This document shows positions 11,408-22,099 of a DNA stretch of 64,000 bases, in pieces (positions within the stretch are counted from its first letter, which is position 1; every line of letters begins with the position of its first letter). The DNA is from Geosiphon pyriformis (Eukaryota; Glomeromycota; Glomeromycetes; Archaeosporales; Geosiphonaceae). The DNA is taken from positions 1 through 64,000 of the forward strand of contig JAAOMT010000201.1 in NCBI GenBank assembly GCA_016748015.1, given 5' to 3'. The notes under the pieces were generated by a model. It ran no database searches. It was not told where the DNA came from and saw nothing but the letters and a program-made list of their open reading frames with translations. A program made the translations under genes and the position numbers.

Positions 11408-13080
11408 TTTTTACAAAAAGTTATTTTCTGTTTAAAGATTGAAATTTATCGTTTGTATGACGTTAAGTTATAGATTATTCTTTAAAATTATAACGATTTT
11501 GAATTTTATAAGATTTAAAGTAGAGATGAGCATTCAGTAAAATCCATAAATTTCAGGTCTTATTTATATCGAAAGGATTTTTTGTTAAAACCATTTACAA
11601 CTGTTGATTTTAACTATTGTTCTCATCTAGTTCCCGGTTATCACCAATACTCTAACTATTAGAGGGAATAAAAGAATTTTCTTTGCATATTAAACCATTA
11701 TCTATACCTTTGAATTCGTTTACCAAACCAATTATGCAATTCTCAATAAATATAAGATCGGAAAGACAATATTTGATTAGCTTTTTGAACCTTCCATTGG
11801 ATTTATCTATTTAGAAGTTTAATTGTATGGCAGATCTTTACCATCAAATATCGACAGAATAACTATTGAAAAGATTTAAATAACATTGCTAAATGTTTAT
11901 TCTATTCTGCAAAAGCAATTTGCGTCTCAGCTCCTTGCATTTTTCATAGAATTTTGAGCATTAATAATAATGGACATTTGACGAAGCCTCATTTAGCTAT
12001 ATTACGGAAAATCTTGCAGATTATGATTGAGAAATCTAATTCTAATAAGAGAATGTATGAGTTGTTGTAATGCAAAAGCAAAAAAATCTTTTTAAAGTGT
12101 CACTATTTATTAATTTTCTTTTTATAAACGCTATTCGTTAATTCGAGAGCATATATTTTCATTTTTAAAATACTATTTGTCATTCTGCAAGAATAAGATC
12201 TTAAAAATATTAACAGAAAAGTACGTCCAGATTGAAGAATAAATAATTAAGAAAACGAAATAAAAAGTTCAGGATGTTCTTTCTGAACATTCCTTTAAAT
12301 CAGACGACATGTTTTACACTCTGGTAATTTAAAATATCTTGGAGTTTCTTTAGCGAATTGTGGATAAGACTTTTTATTTTAATAAAATTAGATTACTATC
12401 ACTCTTTTGAAGATGATCTAGTATCATCCTTACTTTTATTCAGCGTTAACTATGAAGTAAAAGCCAAATTTCTAAAAAATAGCCATATATCTCCGTTAAA
12501 AAATTTAAGACTCTAAATATAAGTATCAAGAAACAAAATTTTAAAATGAATATTTTTGTTAATAGTAAACATTGATCAAAGAAAAAGGTTTGTTATTAAA
12601 TTTTCCTTAAAAAAATTTCGTAAATATCTGATTATATATACTATAAATAGAAATTATCTCACTTATTTATTTTAAATAAAGATTAAATTACATTACTAAT
12701 GAAAGGAATTTTTACAAAGTTGTTTAAGGAAATATTTCGTTTTATTTTTATAAAATGTGACATAAGCCAGAGTTTAACCATTTTTATTATTTTATTGATA
12801 TAGGATATTTTTAGTAAATCAATGACTTGATATTTATTATTTTTATTCGTGACAAATCTTTACGATATAAATGTATTTAATAAATAATTTTGTTCTAATT
12901 ATAATTTTTATATTAGATAATATCCTAATGCTGAATTAAAAATTAAAAATAACAAAATGAAAAATACAAGAAATTCATATCTCTAAATACTCTTATTATT
13001 CTATAAAATTTAATCAATTTATCATAGCTTTACTATTAAAAACTTTAAATAATTCATAGCCGATTTCTAAAAGTTTAAAA
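10618..13080 (-). repeat. right arm of a large inverted duplication
   Basis: This is the reverse complement of about 1130-3192 with scattered differences. It is longer mainly because of the expanded coding minisatellite and extra sequence between 11,900 and 12,700. It contains exons 1-2 and part of intron 2 of the Gly/Asn-repeat gene. The outer end near 13,080 is approximate; similarity around the shared string tgaattatttaaag is the last clear match. Confidence 0.85.
10926..11088 (-). repeat. 39-bp coding minisatellite
   Basis: About four near-identical 39-bp units encode a 13-residue Gly/Asn/Thr repeat (on the minus strand NNNGNGNTGNGNG). The unit length is a multiple of three, so copy-number change keeps the frame. 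The homologous gene at 2523-3047 has only a short irregular Gly/Asn stretch, so the array expanded after the duplication or contracted in the other copy. Confidence 0.85.
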
Positions 13081-15488
13081 TTTAATATGCAACTCTTTCC
13101 CTTACTGTTTCTGCTCTCAAGCTTTTTGTCAGCCTTGGCGTGGTAATTTTGCAGGTTTTTTATATAAATCCAAGTAATTTTAAAATATATTTCTCAAATA
13201 GCACGATTAAAAATCTTTTTATCATTAAAAAATTATTGTGCTACATACTGTATAAGACTCGATCACAAAAATTAATTTAACTTATTTTTCTAGATGATAT
13301 TCTAGTGTTTTATTTGTTATATAATGTCTTATAATGTGTTATATAATATCATAATTTTTGTAAATGAACTGATTTTAAAAGATTGATAATTGATTCGATC
13401 GAATTCTCATAAGCGATCGAAAATTTGATGTTTTAATAGATCACAAAAATTTAACATTTCAAGCCATTATTTTAAAATTTTGAAATAAATAAAAGCATTA
13501 TTTAAAGATTAATTTTCGAATGACTTTTTCTCTAGGTAAGGTCATCGTATTGTTAAAATTAGCGATTATATGGATTAGATAGAGAATCAAAGATTTCTAA
13601 TTGCAAGTAATAAAAGATTCTTGACATGTTTAGATTTACTAAATATTGTTATTGTGTAATTAGCGAAAAACTAATTGGAATTTTTCGAGAAATCCTGGAA
13701 ACTTGATTGAATTTTGTGGACAAGGAATTCATGTGAAAAGCCTAAATTGTCAAAGAGATTGACATTGAAGTTGAAATGTTTATCTAAAATTTCAAATCAA
13801 ATTTCTGAAATGGAAACAAAAACTTGTTTCCATCAAGTCGAATAAAAAATAAATTTTATAGAAAATCTATATATTAGGAATTTCAAGGAACATGTTCATC
13901 GGCAGTTTGTTATGGTCTTTATTCAACGAGGATCTTCGATAATGAGTATTGTTTCCTTTATTGAATTGAAAATCTAGCTAGGAAATCAACAATAAAATTG
14001 CTTAATTTTGATATTAGACTTAAATATTTAGATGAACTCCAGGAAAATGATTACCTTATAAGAGGAATTGTATGAATTATCCCGATTTGTTGCGTAACAT
14101 GAACTTTTGGAAATGATAAACGAATTAAAGTGGTTTTTTAAGGTTAAGACGTTTGAATAATTTTTAAAGTTTAGAGTTGATTTCCATTTTGATAAATCAT
14201 TCGATGTTTTGGTAACCTTGAAAAAATAATTATATTTAATTTAATAAACTAAAAATGTAAATTGAATCGGTAAAATTTTCCCGAAGAATGGGTTCTTCCA
14301 AATGAAAAAATTTTTTCTTGATATTTTAATCAATACAAATCAGATTTAACTTTAAAAGATATTAGCAAATAACTTTCAAAGTTGTACAAAATTAAATTTC
14401 CCGCAAATTTGTTCTCAATTTACAAAAAATTGTTTTTTATATCTTAAATCACTATAGAGTTGATTTTTCGGTCCGAAATGTTTGAACAGAGTGTTTACTT
14501 TCAATTTTGATTTATTAATTGTTTTAAAAAAAAGTACAATTAATTTATACATTAAAAGAATTTAAGTATCCTAATTATATTTGATTCGTAATCAGGTTTT
14601 TGGAAATCCAAAAGAAAAGATCGAAAAAAGGCTTAGAAAGAAATGTCACTAAAAAAGGTCCAGTGTCAATATGAAAAGGGTAAGAAATTTCTAGGTTTTT
14701 AAAATTAAAGTATTATTTTAGAAATGAACATTTTTTTTGTTTATTACATATGACTTTGATATTTTTCCCACTCCCCAAATTTTTATACATAGTTGAGCGA
14801 ACTTTGTTAAATGAGGCCCGATCTAGGAGTTGTTTATACTAAGAATATTCTAACATTATTTTGTTTATGCAACTGAACAAAATTTCAATTTTAGATTGGA
14901 AAATTTTTAGTTAGTAACAAAAAAAGGAGTTATAGTTTAAAATTTCTTTCATACATAAAATTATAGTATTTGGCAACTTTTGAATTCGATTGTTAAAGAC
15001 TGCTTACTTTGTAACTATCTTATTTAAGTTATAAATCGGAAATCAATTGTCAAATACTAATTTTTCATAATAATCTACTTTTGTAAAATTATGTTTTGTA
15101 CCATTATAATGATATGAATTCTATTACTTTACTAGTATTATTATTATTATTATTATGTGAAGAAATATAATTTTTTTTTGCTCAAAGGCTTCAAGTTCCC
15201 ATCTATGCTATGAGAAATATTATAGAAACGGAGATGAGTCAAACAGGACTAATCACAAAAATCGGGTATTGACAAAATCAAATGATACTAAGCTTTGTAA
15301 TCAGCCAAATAATATTCCAATGAAAGAAAAGATCATAAAGTTAAACCCAATTAGCTGAATAGATCTTTTCATTTTTCCAGCCTCTTTATTCTATATGTGT
15401 GTATAAAACAATGAAAGATGAAAACCTTATCATCGAATGAATTCTGCTTTATAATCTTGTGCTTTGATCTTATGGTTTCTTCATTAAC

Positions 15489-15537
<49 letters not shown>

Positions 15538-16097
15538 TTAATCTTTATTATGGTGTACGAATTAAAATTCAGAGTTCATTTTCAACATCTTTCAAATTGA
15601 AATATAATCTTAATGGATAAAAATCCGGAAAATGAGCTAAACCACATGAAATATTAGGTTTGAGTACTCTTTTTTTTCAATTTTTCACTAGTGGTACATC
15701 TGGGAATTAAACGATTGTATGCACAAAAGTGACAAGTGTTTCATTTATTTTAAGAATAAACACCCCCAATATATTACAATTAAAGACTTTATTGATTATT
15801 CTTGCCTGCGGATCCGTCAAATTTAAAATCAGGCTCAATGTCCTATTATGCACAAAAAAAAATTTTAATAAATCACAACCCCGTTTTCCTTTTCTGATAC
15901 CTAAAAATAGGGAAGAGGTTTCTCAGCAAGCGCTACTTCCTCACCGAAAAATGAATAAATAAGAGCCATCGTTTCTCTTTAAAAAAATTTTCAAATTAAC
16001 CTAATTAACTGATAAAAAATATACGATTTTAATTTTTGATGAAAAAAAACCAGAACAACTTTACATACATTAATCTTTCACTCTAAAAGTCTGTATA
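13081..16097. other. intergenic region upstream of the first HMG gene
   Basis: No coding sequence was recognised. The region holds a (TTA)n microsatellite at 15489-15538 and a shorter ATT tract near 15138-15155. A 77-codon frame at 15729-15962 just upstream of the HMG gene has no motif and is probably 5' flank. Confidence 0.5.
15489..15538. repeat. (TTA)n microsatellite
   Basis: An uninterrupted trinucleotide TTA/ATT run of about 50 bases. Confidence 0.95.
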
Positions 16098-17000
16098 ATG
16101 TCCAAATTTGTCAAACCAATTTACAAATTCGAGATTGAAAAAATGAGACCTCAATTCCCTCTTAATCTTACCGCCAACGACTTGATGGCTAATGCCAAGA
16201 GAAGACTTGAAGTGACAGGGAAAGTTACAAAAATTCCTAACAGCTTTATGGCATACCGAATGGCAGTCAAAAAAAATCTTATTTTGAGCAAAAATATTCC
16301 TGGAATGCGAGAACTTTCAACAATTTCTGCCACTCTTTGGAAAACGGAACCGGAATGGGTTAAGGCGGAATATCAATCCCTTATGCGTGATGCACAAGCT
16401 CAACTTCATCTAATTGCCAATTTTAAATTACCATTGCAAATAATTCAATTTACCAATCAAATGCAAAAAAGCTTAGAGCCATCTTCTCGAAATAAGTTTG
16501 AATCTAGAAAAGGTTTTCCTCGATCTTACGATGACCGATCAAAGACTCGGTCGAATACAACAAATTCCTCTCCTCCAACTACACCAGAATCTTGGATAAA
16601 ATCCGATGATAATAGCTTTATTTATGAAAAGAGAAACCCACAAAGCAAATTTTTACTATTAAATGAGCCCGACATGGTTGAAAATATTCTGACTACTCCT
16701 TTTGACCTCGGGGTCAATACTGTGTTAGAAAGCGACATTTCTTTTGATTTTCATGAGGGTCAGGCTCAAAGAAATAACATTTTCAGCCAATTTTCGAACT
16801 CAAGACCTTTCACAGATATGGAAACCTTTAGAAATCCAGGTTTACTCCCCAATTTAAATAGCTCCGTTAATTTATTGGATTTTTGTCCAATTACCCCAGT
16901 TTTAGAAGAAATTTGCCTTGAAGATCGAGTGAAAAACTTAGAACATTTTTTTTATCACATGAATTTGGAAAAAGCAACTTTTATGAACTTTTTTCCTTAA
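16098..17000 (+). CDS. MATA-HMG-type HMG-box protein
   Basis: A single exon of 300 residues. The N-terminal family block RPQFPLNLT is at 17-25. The HMG box begins at IPNSFMAYRMA (46-56), with the core Trp at 81 in LWKTEPEWVKAEY, and ends near residue 105. The basic YPxYxYxPR tail normal for mating-type HMG boxes is not present. The middle is Ser/Thr/Pro/Asn-rich and probably disordered. Near the end is LEDRVKNLE (274-282), a heptad-like motif shared with four other paralogues here. HMG boxes bind the DNA minor groove in the nucleus; the role of the many copies in mycorrhizal fungi is not established. The gene is convergent with the next paralogue (minus strand, 18.9 kb). Confidence 0.9.
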   Translation: MSKFVKPIYKFEIEKMRPQFPLNLTANDLMANAKRRLEVTGKVTKIPNSFMAYRMAVKKNLILSKNIPGMRELSTISATLWKTEPEWVKAEYQSLMRDAQAQLHLIANFKLPLQIIQFTNQMQKSLEPSSRNKFESRKGFPRSYDDRSKTRSNTTNSSPPTTPESWIKSDDNSFIYEKRNPQSKFLLLNEPDMVENILTTPFDLGVNTVLESDISFDFHEGQAQRNNIFSQFSNSRPFTDMETFRNPGLLPNLNSSVNLLDFCPITPVLEEICLEDRVKNLEHFFYHMNLEKATFMNFFP

Positions 17001-17560
17001 TTTAATAATTTTTTAGCAATTCTTAAACAAAGCGTTGAGGCTTTACATCATTCAAAGAATATTTCTTGACAATGTTAGCCAAGGAAAATATTAAAAATTA
17101 CATTTCCCTCATAAGCAAAATCCTGGTATTTTATAATATATAGCAAATATTAATAATAATAAAAATATTATGAAACAATATGACCTAAAAAAATGTTTTT
17201 TTCAAAAAAAAAATCTATAAACATTCATTGGAACAAGCATTATTTATATTGTAGATTTTTTGTTTAGTCAACAAATTTTTTCCTGAAAAAGCAAAGCTTC
17301 ATTCACGTGCCAAATTTACTTTAAAAGTGGCTTTTATGTAGTGCTAGCCTAATATATAGTCATTACATATGTGGATTAAGTCAAACTCGGTAAGCTAAAT
17401 TTGGTTTAAATAAACAGACATTACCTTTTAAGACTCGGTCTTAATATCCGATGTGCTTTACCTCATTAAAAATTTCAAAAAAAGCTTAGATTACAATTTC
17501 GAATGTCAAACATGCATTGCCAAGTGACACCGAAACTGATTTTTCTGTATAAACCATCCA

Positions 17561-17602
<42 letters not shown>

Positions 17603-17668
17603 CATTATTATGATGGAGGAAGGAATAATAATAATAATAACAACAACAACAACAACAAAAACAACAAC

Positions 17669-17706
<38 letters not shown>

Positions 17707-18899
17707 TCTTGAATTATAATATTCAATGAAAATTTTGGCTCAGAATAATAAAAAATATATCCTCTTTGATTTCCATTAAAATTTTGTATATACGAATAAA
17801 AGATAAATTAAAAAAACTTTTAACGTTAAATCCAATTTTTAGATACTTACCAAAGAGTTCTTAAAATTTCTCCAAGAGTAATATACTAAATATTAATTGA
17901 AAATCAATAATTTTTTTATTTTAAACTATAATTTGATATATTTTTGCATTAAGAAAGCTTCTTTTATTTTGATAAACTAAAATTTAAATCAATTTTTTAG
18001 TTTTCTCATTTCTTTAAAACATTGAACTAGTTTGGCTGTGTATAGTTTCCTTATAAGATGTATTTTTAATTGTGTTTGCATATGACAAATCTAGGGCCCA
18101 GATTTATAATTACCAATTTTTTAATGTGTTCATCGCAGATTATCAAATCAATTAGCCCGAAAAGATTTCTTTAATATTCGGTCACCAGAATAAATATCTG
18201 TTACAAAAATAGCAAAGCACATGGTAATTTCTTACTTAAAGCTAAAAATACTATCATTGCCATCTTTAGGAATTAGTCACACTTGTGATACTTTATTTGA
18301 GCTTCCTCTTTCGCTTGAAAGTAACAATCACTTTGGATTTTCAAGTTTATATAAACAAATGTTTAATTTTTCTGTTGTTATTTTATTCATCACATATCAC
18401 ATTTATTAAATAGTTTAACTTTCTATTTTTTTAAAAGCCATTTTTTTTTTTACAAAACTGATTCTATTTCAAAAAATAATAAAACATCGTTACATATGTT
18501 AATAAAATTTTGAATAAAATATATTGTTGGTGTCTAATAATCAAATATGACATTTTTTTAAATAAAAATATTAACAAATATTAACTTAATATATTTAAAT
18601 TTATTAAATACAATCTTATTTATTTAATATTCTGGTTAGTTTGTCTAGCCTTTCTTAAATTCCTTAAATTCATAATAATATTTATGTTCATAAATTTTTG
18701 GTGAGCTAATGAAAGCAATTGAAACACTTAATATTCTTGAAAAGAATTACAAAGGATATTTTGAGTGAAATAAGATAGGAGGCTGAAATTAAAATTTCAC
18801 AATAATTAACAATTTTCATAGTAAATTGAATGAATTTAAAATTGAGTGGTTTTTTATATAAAGGCATAAATAACTTAAAACATATCTTATTTGGAGTTG
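17001..18899. other. intergenic region between convergent HMG genes, with composite microsatellite
   Basis: No coding sequence is supported. It contains the ATT/AAT/CAA composite repeat at 17561-17703. A frame at 17475-17726 (-) consists of homopolymeric amino acid runs encoded by that repeat and is not a gene; a frame at 18221-18409 has no motif. Confidence 0.55.
17561..17703. repeat. composite ATT / AAT / CAA microsatellite
   Basis: An (ATT)n run (17561-17611) is followed by a short spacer containing ATGATGGAGGAAGG, then (AAT)n, (CAA)n and (AAT)n to 17703. The ATT and AAT halves are inverted copies that could pair as a long hairpin. A similar AAT-AAC composite occurs at 58287-58410. Confidence 0.95.
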
Positions 18900-19568
18900 C
18901 TAAAGGTTATGATTAAACAAGATTGCACACTTGGCTTCAAGTATCGCAATTCTTTCTTGTAGCGAATTGGTTTTATAATAAATCCTAAGTTCTGGAAACC
19001 AGGAATTAATAATACTTTCAAGCAATACAGCGCGATTTTCAAGTTCAAATTCATTGGCATCGGTAATTATGGGATGATCTGGTATAGATGAAGCTTGAGA
19101 GATAGACAGTTCAGAGATATCAGACATGTATTCTGCCTTTACCGAGTTCGAAACTAAATCGCTGCATTCTAGCCAAGTAAATTTAAAACTATCCTGAGAG
19201 GATGTTTTAGTTTTGACAGTTTTGTTTGAACCAGGATCAGCCTTAACAAACTGAAAATGATTATTGTAGCGGATGAATTCATTAAATGACGTACTTGCTT
19301 CATGACTGAGTTTCTTATATTGTTTTTTAATCGAAGGAGTTTGAGATTTCCAACTTTTAGAGACAATTCCAGAGATTTCTCGTTGTTTTTTTATCCCATG
19401 CAGGCTCCCGGATTTTTTAAGTGACATTCTATATAGAAAAAATGCGTTGGGAATTTTTTTTTTTTCGCCATGTTTCTGAAAGTGATTGACCGCGTTAGAA
19501 ATTATCTCCTCCACAGTTAGATTCAGTGGATGTTCCGGCTTTTGAAATTACTGATTATCACTAGTCAT
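18900..19568 (-). pseudogene. MATA-HMG-type gene with early nonsense codon
   Basis: The frame is open for 204 codons from a GTG at 19514. The family's N-terminal block (KPEHPLNLT) lies upstream in the same frame, and the only plausible ATG is at 19568. Between them, codon 7 is TAA (19550-19548). With that codon read through, the protein would be about 222 residues. Counted from the GTG, the HMG box starts at 21 (IPNAFFLYRM) and contains SWKSQTPSIKKQY (54-66). Two C-terminal motifs follow, LENRAVLLE (158-166) and LQERIAILE (185-193), the same doubled arrangement as the neighbour at 21.4 kb. Either a recent inactivation, a sequencing error, or translation from a downstream start; the otherwise intact frame argues that any loss is recent. 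Confidence 0.75.
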
Positions 19569-21382
19569 CGTAACTTTTATCGTGAAAAGAGTTTAAATTG
19601 ATTGTTTTTAAGAAAAACTAAACAATTTCCTGTGAAGAAAAGCGAGAGAATAAATGTGAGGCTTATTCTCTAATAAAAATACAAGCATCAAGGCTTCTTT
19701 TTGTACTTTTCAAACCATTTTCGGCTGTGGAAAACGCCCAAAAATTTTCGGTTTTCTTTAATGTGTTTAGCTAATCTTTTTAATTATTCTGGAAAATCAT
19801 TAGAAAAAAATCTTGCGATTAAAAAAGTTTTGAAATTGGATCATCAAGTGATTTTGTTTATAATGAAAATGAATGGCAAAAATTATATCACCAGACAATG
19901 TCGATCTTAAAAAAGTTAAGCCTCTGTCTCATTTTGTAGATGATAAAGAGTTTTGAAATTCGTTTGAAAATCTACATTGGGATGATCGTCCTAATTGGCA
20001 CTTTTTTGAATCAAATTATGCAATCAAAATATTTCTTGCAATTCAAAATTCAAACTGAACCTCCTTTTTTAGCAATAATATCATTTAAAAATGTTGGACT
20101 TGAATGCCAATAAAGTCAATTTGAAAGAGTAAAATCTTTATTTAGAATTCTATTGATATTATAAATTCTTAATTAATTGAAAAGACTATTTAAAATTTTT
20201 CATTCTTGATGTATGCAATATCCCGATTTGAACTTTTCGGATTTTTTGTGATAAAGAGTAAATAATTCTCCTGAAAATTTTTCAAAGGACTTAAACTTTT
20301 TGAATTTAAACTATGATCAATTGTAATGTTTATTTGGAGAACTCAAAAAGTTGAGAGGCTCGGGGAAATATCTCCAAATTATTTGAAAAATTTATGCACT
20401 TCTCAATTAAAAATGACAAAATCTAAGAGCATTGGATTCTAGAAAGAAAGAAAGAAGGAAAGAAAGAATGAATGAATGAATGATATTGATATCAATAGAA
20501 TCTAAAATATGCCCATTTTTATTTCTAATTTATGAATTCAAGTATAATCTTTAATATGTGATGAATAATCTTCTTTTTGAAAAAAACTTAACACAAGAAA
20601 ATTTTCGATTTCTGTCGGATCAAAACATCAAAATTATGACCCAATGCATACCGCTAAAGAATTGATTTTACATCACAATTATTCGGGCATAAAACTGCGA
20701 CATATCTATCCATAAAAAATAAAAAAAGTTGATCATTGCTAATAAGAAGAAATGATACTCTTTTAAGCACCTAAAATTGGGTGCCGCTTTTACTGTGACC
20801 CGGGTACAAAAGGATAGTAAGGTTTTAAACTTCCCAGGATTGTAAATAGTTTTAAGTAGACAAACGCCAATGTCAGCCACATCTTCAGTTTTTTGTGAAA
20901 CATTCTCGCTTTTAGAAAAACCAATTACATATATAAAATCTTTTGAAGGGAAAAATTAGGTATTCATAATTAGGTTCTACATTTTGATCTGTTTACTATC
21001 CTTTTTATTCAGGTACATATTTAGATTTTTAAAAATGTGACACATTTTTTTCATTACCATTGGACTTATGCAAATTCATTCAAGTTTACTTTATCGAGAA
21101 ACTCTCTGTTTTTTTCGAACTAAAGCAATAAAGAAACGTCATGGACGTCCCCCAGATGTCTTGTTTCCCTTACAATAGAAATTGTTATCCATACACTTAA
21201 ACAATTAATAATTATTGCTTGTTTTTTTTTTAGATGGACAAGTTCTAGAATGAAAAAAAATTTAGTCCTCTTAGGACGTGTTTTTAAAGGTTCTAGATTA
21301 TTGATAATTATTGTAACCTAGCATATTTTTTATCGGGTATTTTGGTAAACTATCTTAGAAAAAAAAAGGAAATTTTATTCAT
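19569..21382. other. intergenic region, no gene recognised
   Basis: It contains a short AGAA/AATG simple repeat (20441-20482). The frame at 20668-20880 (-) has no domain; its 5' part shares a short phrase (VADI) with sequence near 58180, perhaps a weak dispersed repeat. No other structure was found. Confidence 0.45.
20441..20482. repeat. AGAA / GAAT simple repeat
   Basis: Tetranucleotide AAAG/AAGG units are followed by GAAT units. Confidence 0.85.
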
Positions 21383-22099
21383 TCAATTGAAAGAATGAAA
21401 ATTCACGAGTAGTCTGGAAATTGTAAGCTCGAGGAGATACACTCTTTCTTTAATAGTGATTGGAATATTTTGGTCAAATTCAAAACTTTCTTGATTCAAA
21501 ATGTTTTTCACAATTTTTTCGAGAGATTCCACGCGGCTCTCAAGATGGAACCATGAGTTTTCAGGTTCATAATGTTCATTATTATAAAAATTTTGTGAAA
21601 TAATTGAATCAGGTTCGATTGATTTGACCATAGAATTGAAATTTGAAAGAAACGGTGTAGGAGCTAAATATAGCGAAATAAGATGTATTCTTTCTTCCTC
21701 ATCAACGTTACTATTGAAATTAACTGAAGAAAGAGGATAAAATTTGAGCCGTTGTAATGTATGAAATTTTTTCCAAATTTTTTCAAAAGAATTTCTGGCT
21801 TCCTTTGAAATATTTTCGTAATAAGATTTAACATGTTCTGGTTCTTTTTTCCAATGATTTGCTGCGTTTTGAGCTAGATGGCGCATATTATTATCCATGG
21901 TTGACTCGATTAAAAAATTTCTCAAATCCATCTTGTATATAAGAAACGCATTTGGAATTTTGGTGACTCTCCCAGTTTCATTTAATTTTTTTATTGCATT
22001 CTTCATTACCTTTTCCACTGTTATTAATGAAAAGGGTGGTCTTGAATATTCTGGCAGCACATGCAAATAATTCGAGGTTTCGTTAAGTAAATTGGCCAT
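21383..22099 (-). CDS. MATA-HMG-type HMG-box protein
   Basis: A single exon of 238 residues, ATG at 22099. The N-terminal family block is reduced to RPPFSLITVEKVM (20-32). The HMG box starts at IPNAFLIYKM (48-57); HWKKEPEHVKSYY (82-94) marks helix 2-3; the box ends near 105 without a YPxYxYxPR tail. Two C-terminal heptad-like motifs are present, HLESRVESLE (185-194) and IKERVYLLE (216-224), about 30 residues apart, as in the broken neighbour at 18.9 kb; the two are likely sister copies. The stretch FEKIWKKFHTL (105-115) also matches the pseudogene at 38.2-39.0 kb. Probably a nuclear DNA-binding protein; targets unknown. Confidence 0.88.
   Translation of the reverse strand: MANLLNETSNYLHVLPEYSRPPFSLITVEKVMKNAIKKLNETGRVTKIPNAFLIYKMDLRNFLIESTMDNNMRHLAQNAANHWKKEPEHVKSYYENISKEARNSFEKIWKKFHTLQRLKFYPLSSVNFNSNVDEEERIHLISLYLAPTPFLSNFNSMVKSIEPDSIISQNFYNNEHYEPENSWFHLESRVESLEKIVKNILNQESFEFDQNIPITIKERVYLLELTISRLLVNFHSFN

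Noticed and set aside
17475-17726. Frame with poly-Tyr, poly-Cys and poly-Asn
   Set aside because: Translation of the ATT/AAT/CAA microsatellite, no unique coding sequence.
20668-20880. Frame sharing a VADI phrase with sequence near 58180, considered as a dispersed repeat or shared gene
   Set aside because: Similarity covers only about 40 bases with gaps and cannot be separated from chance by eye.
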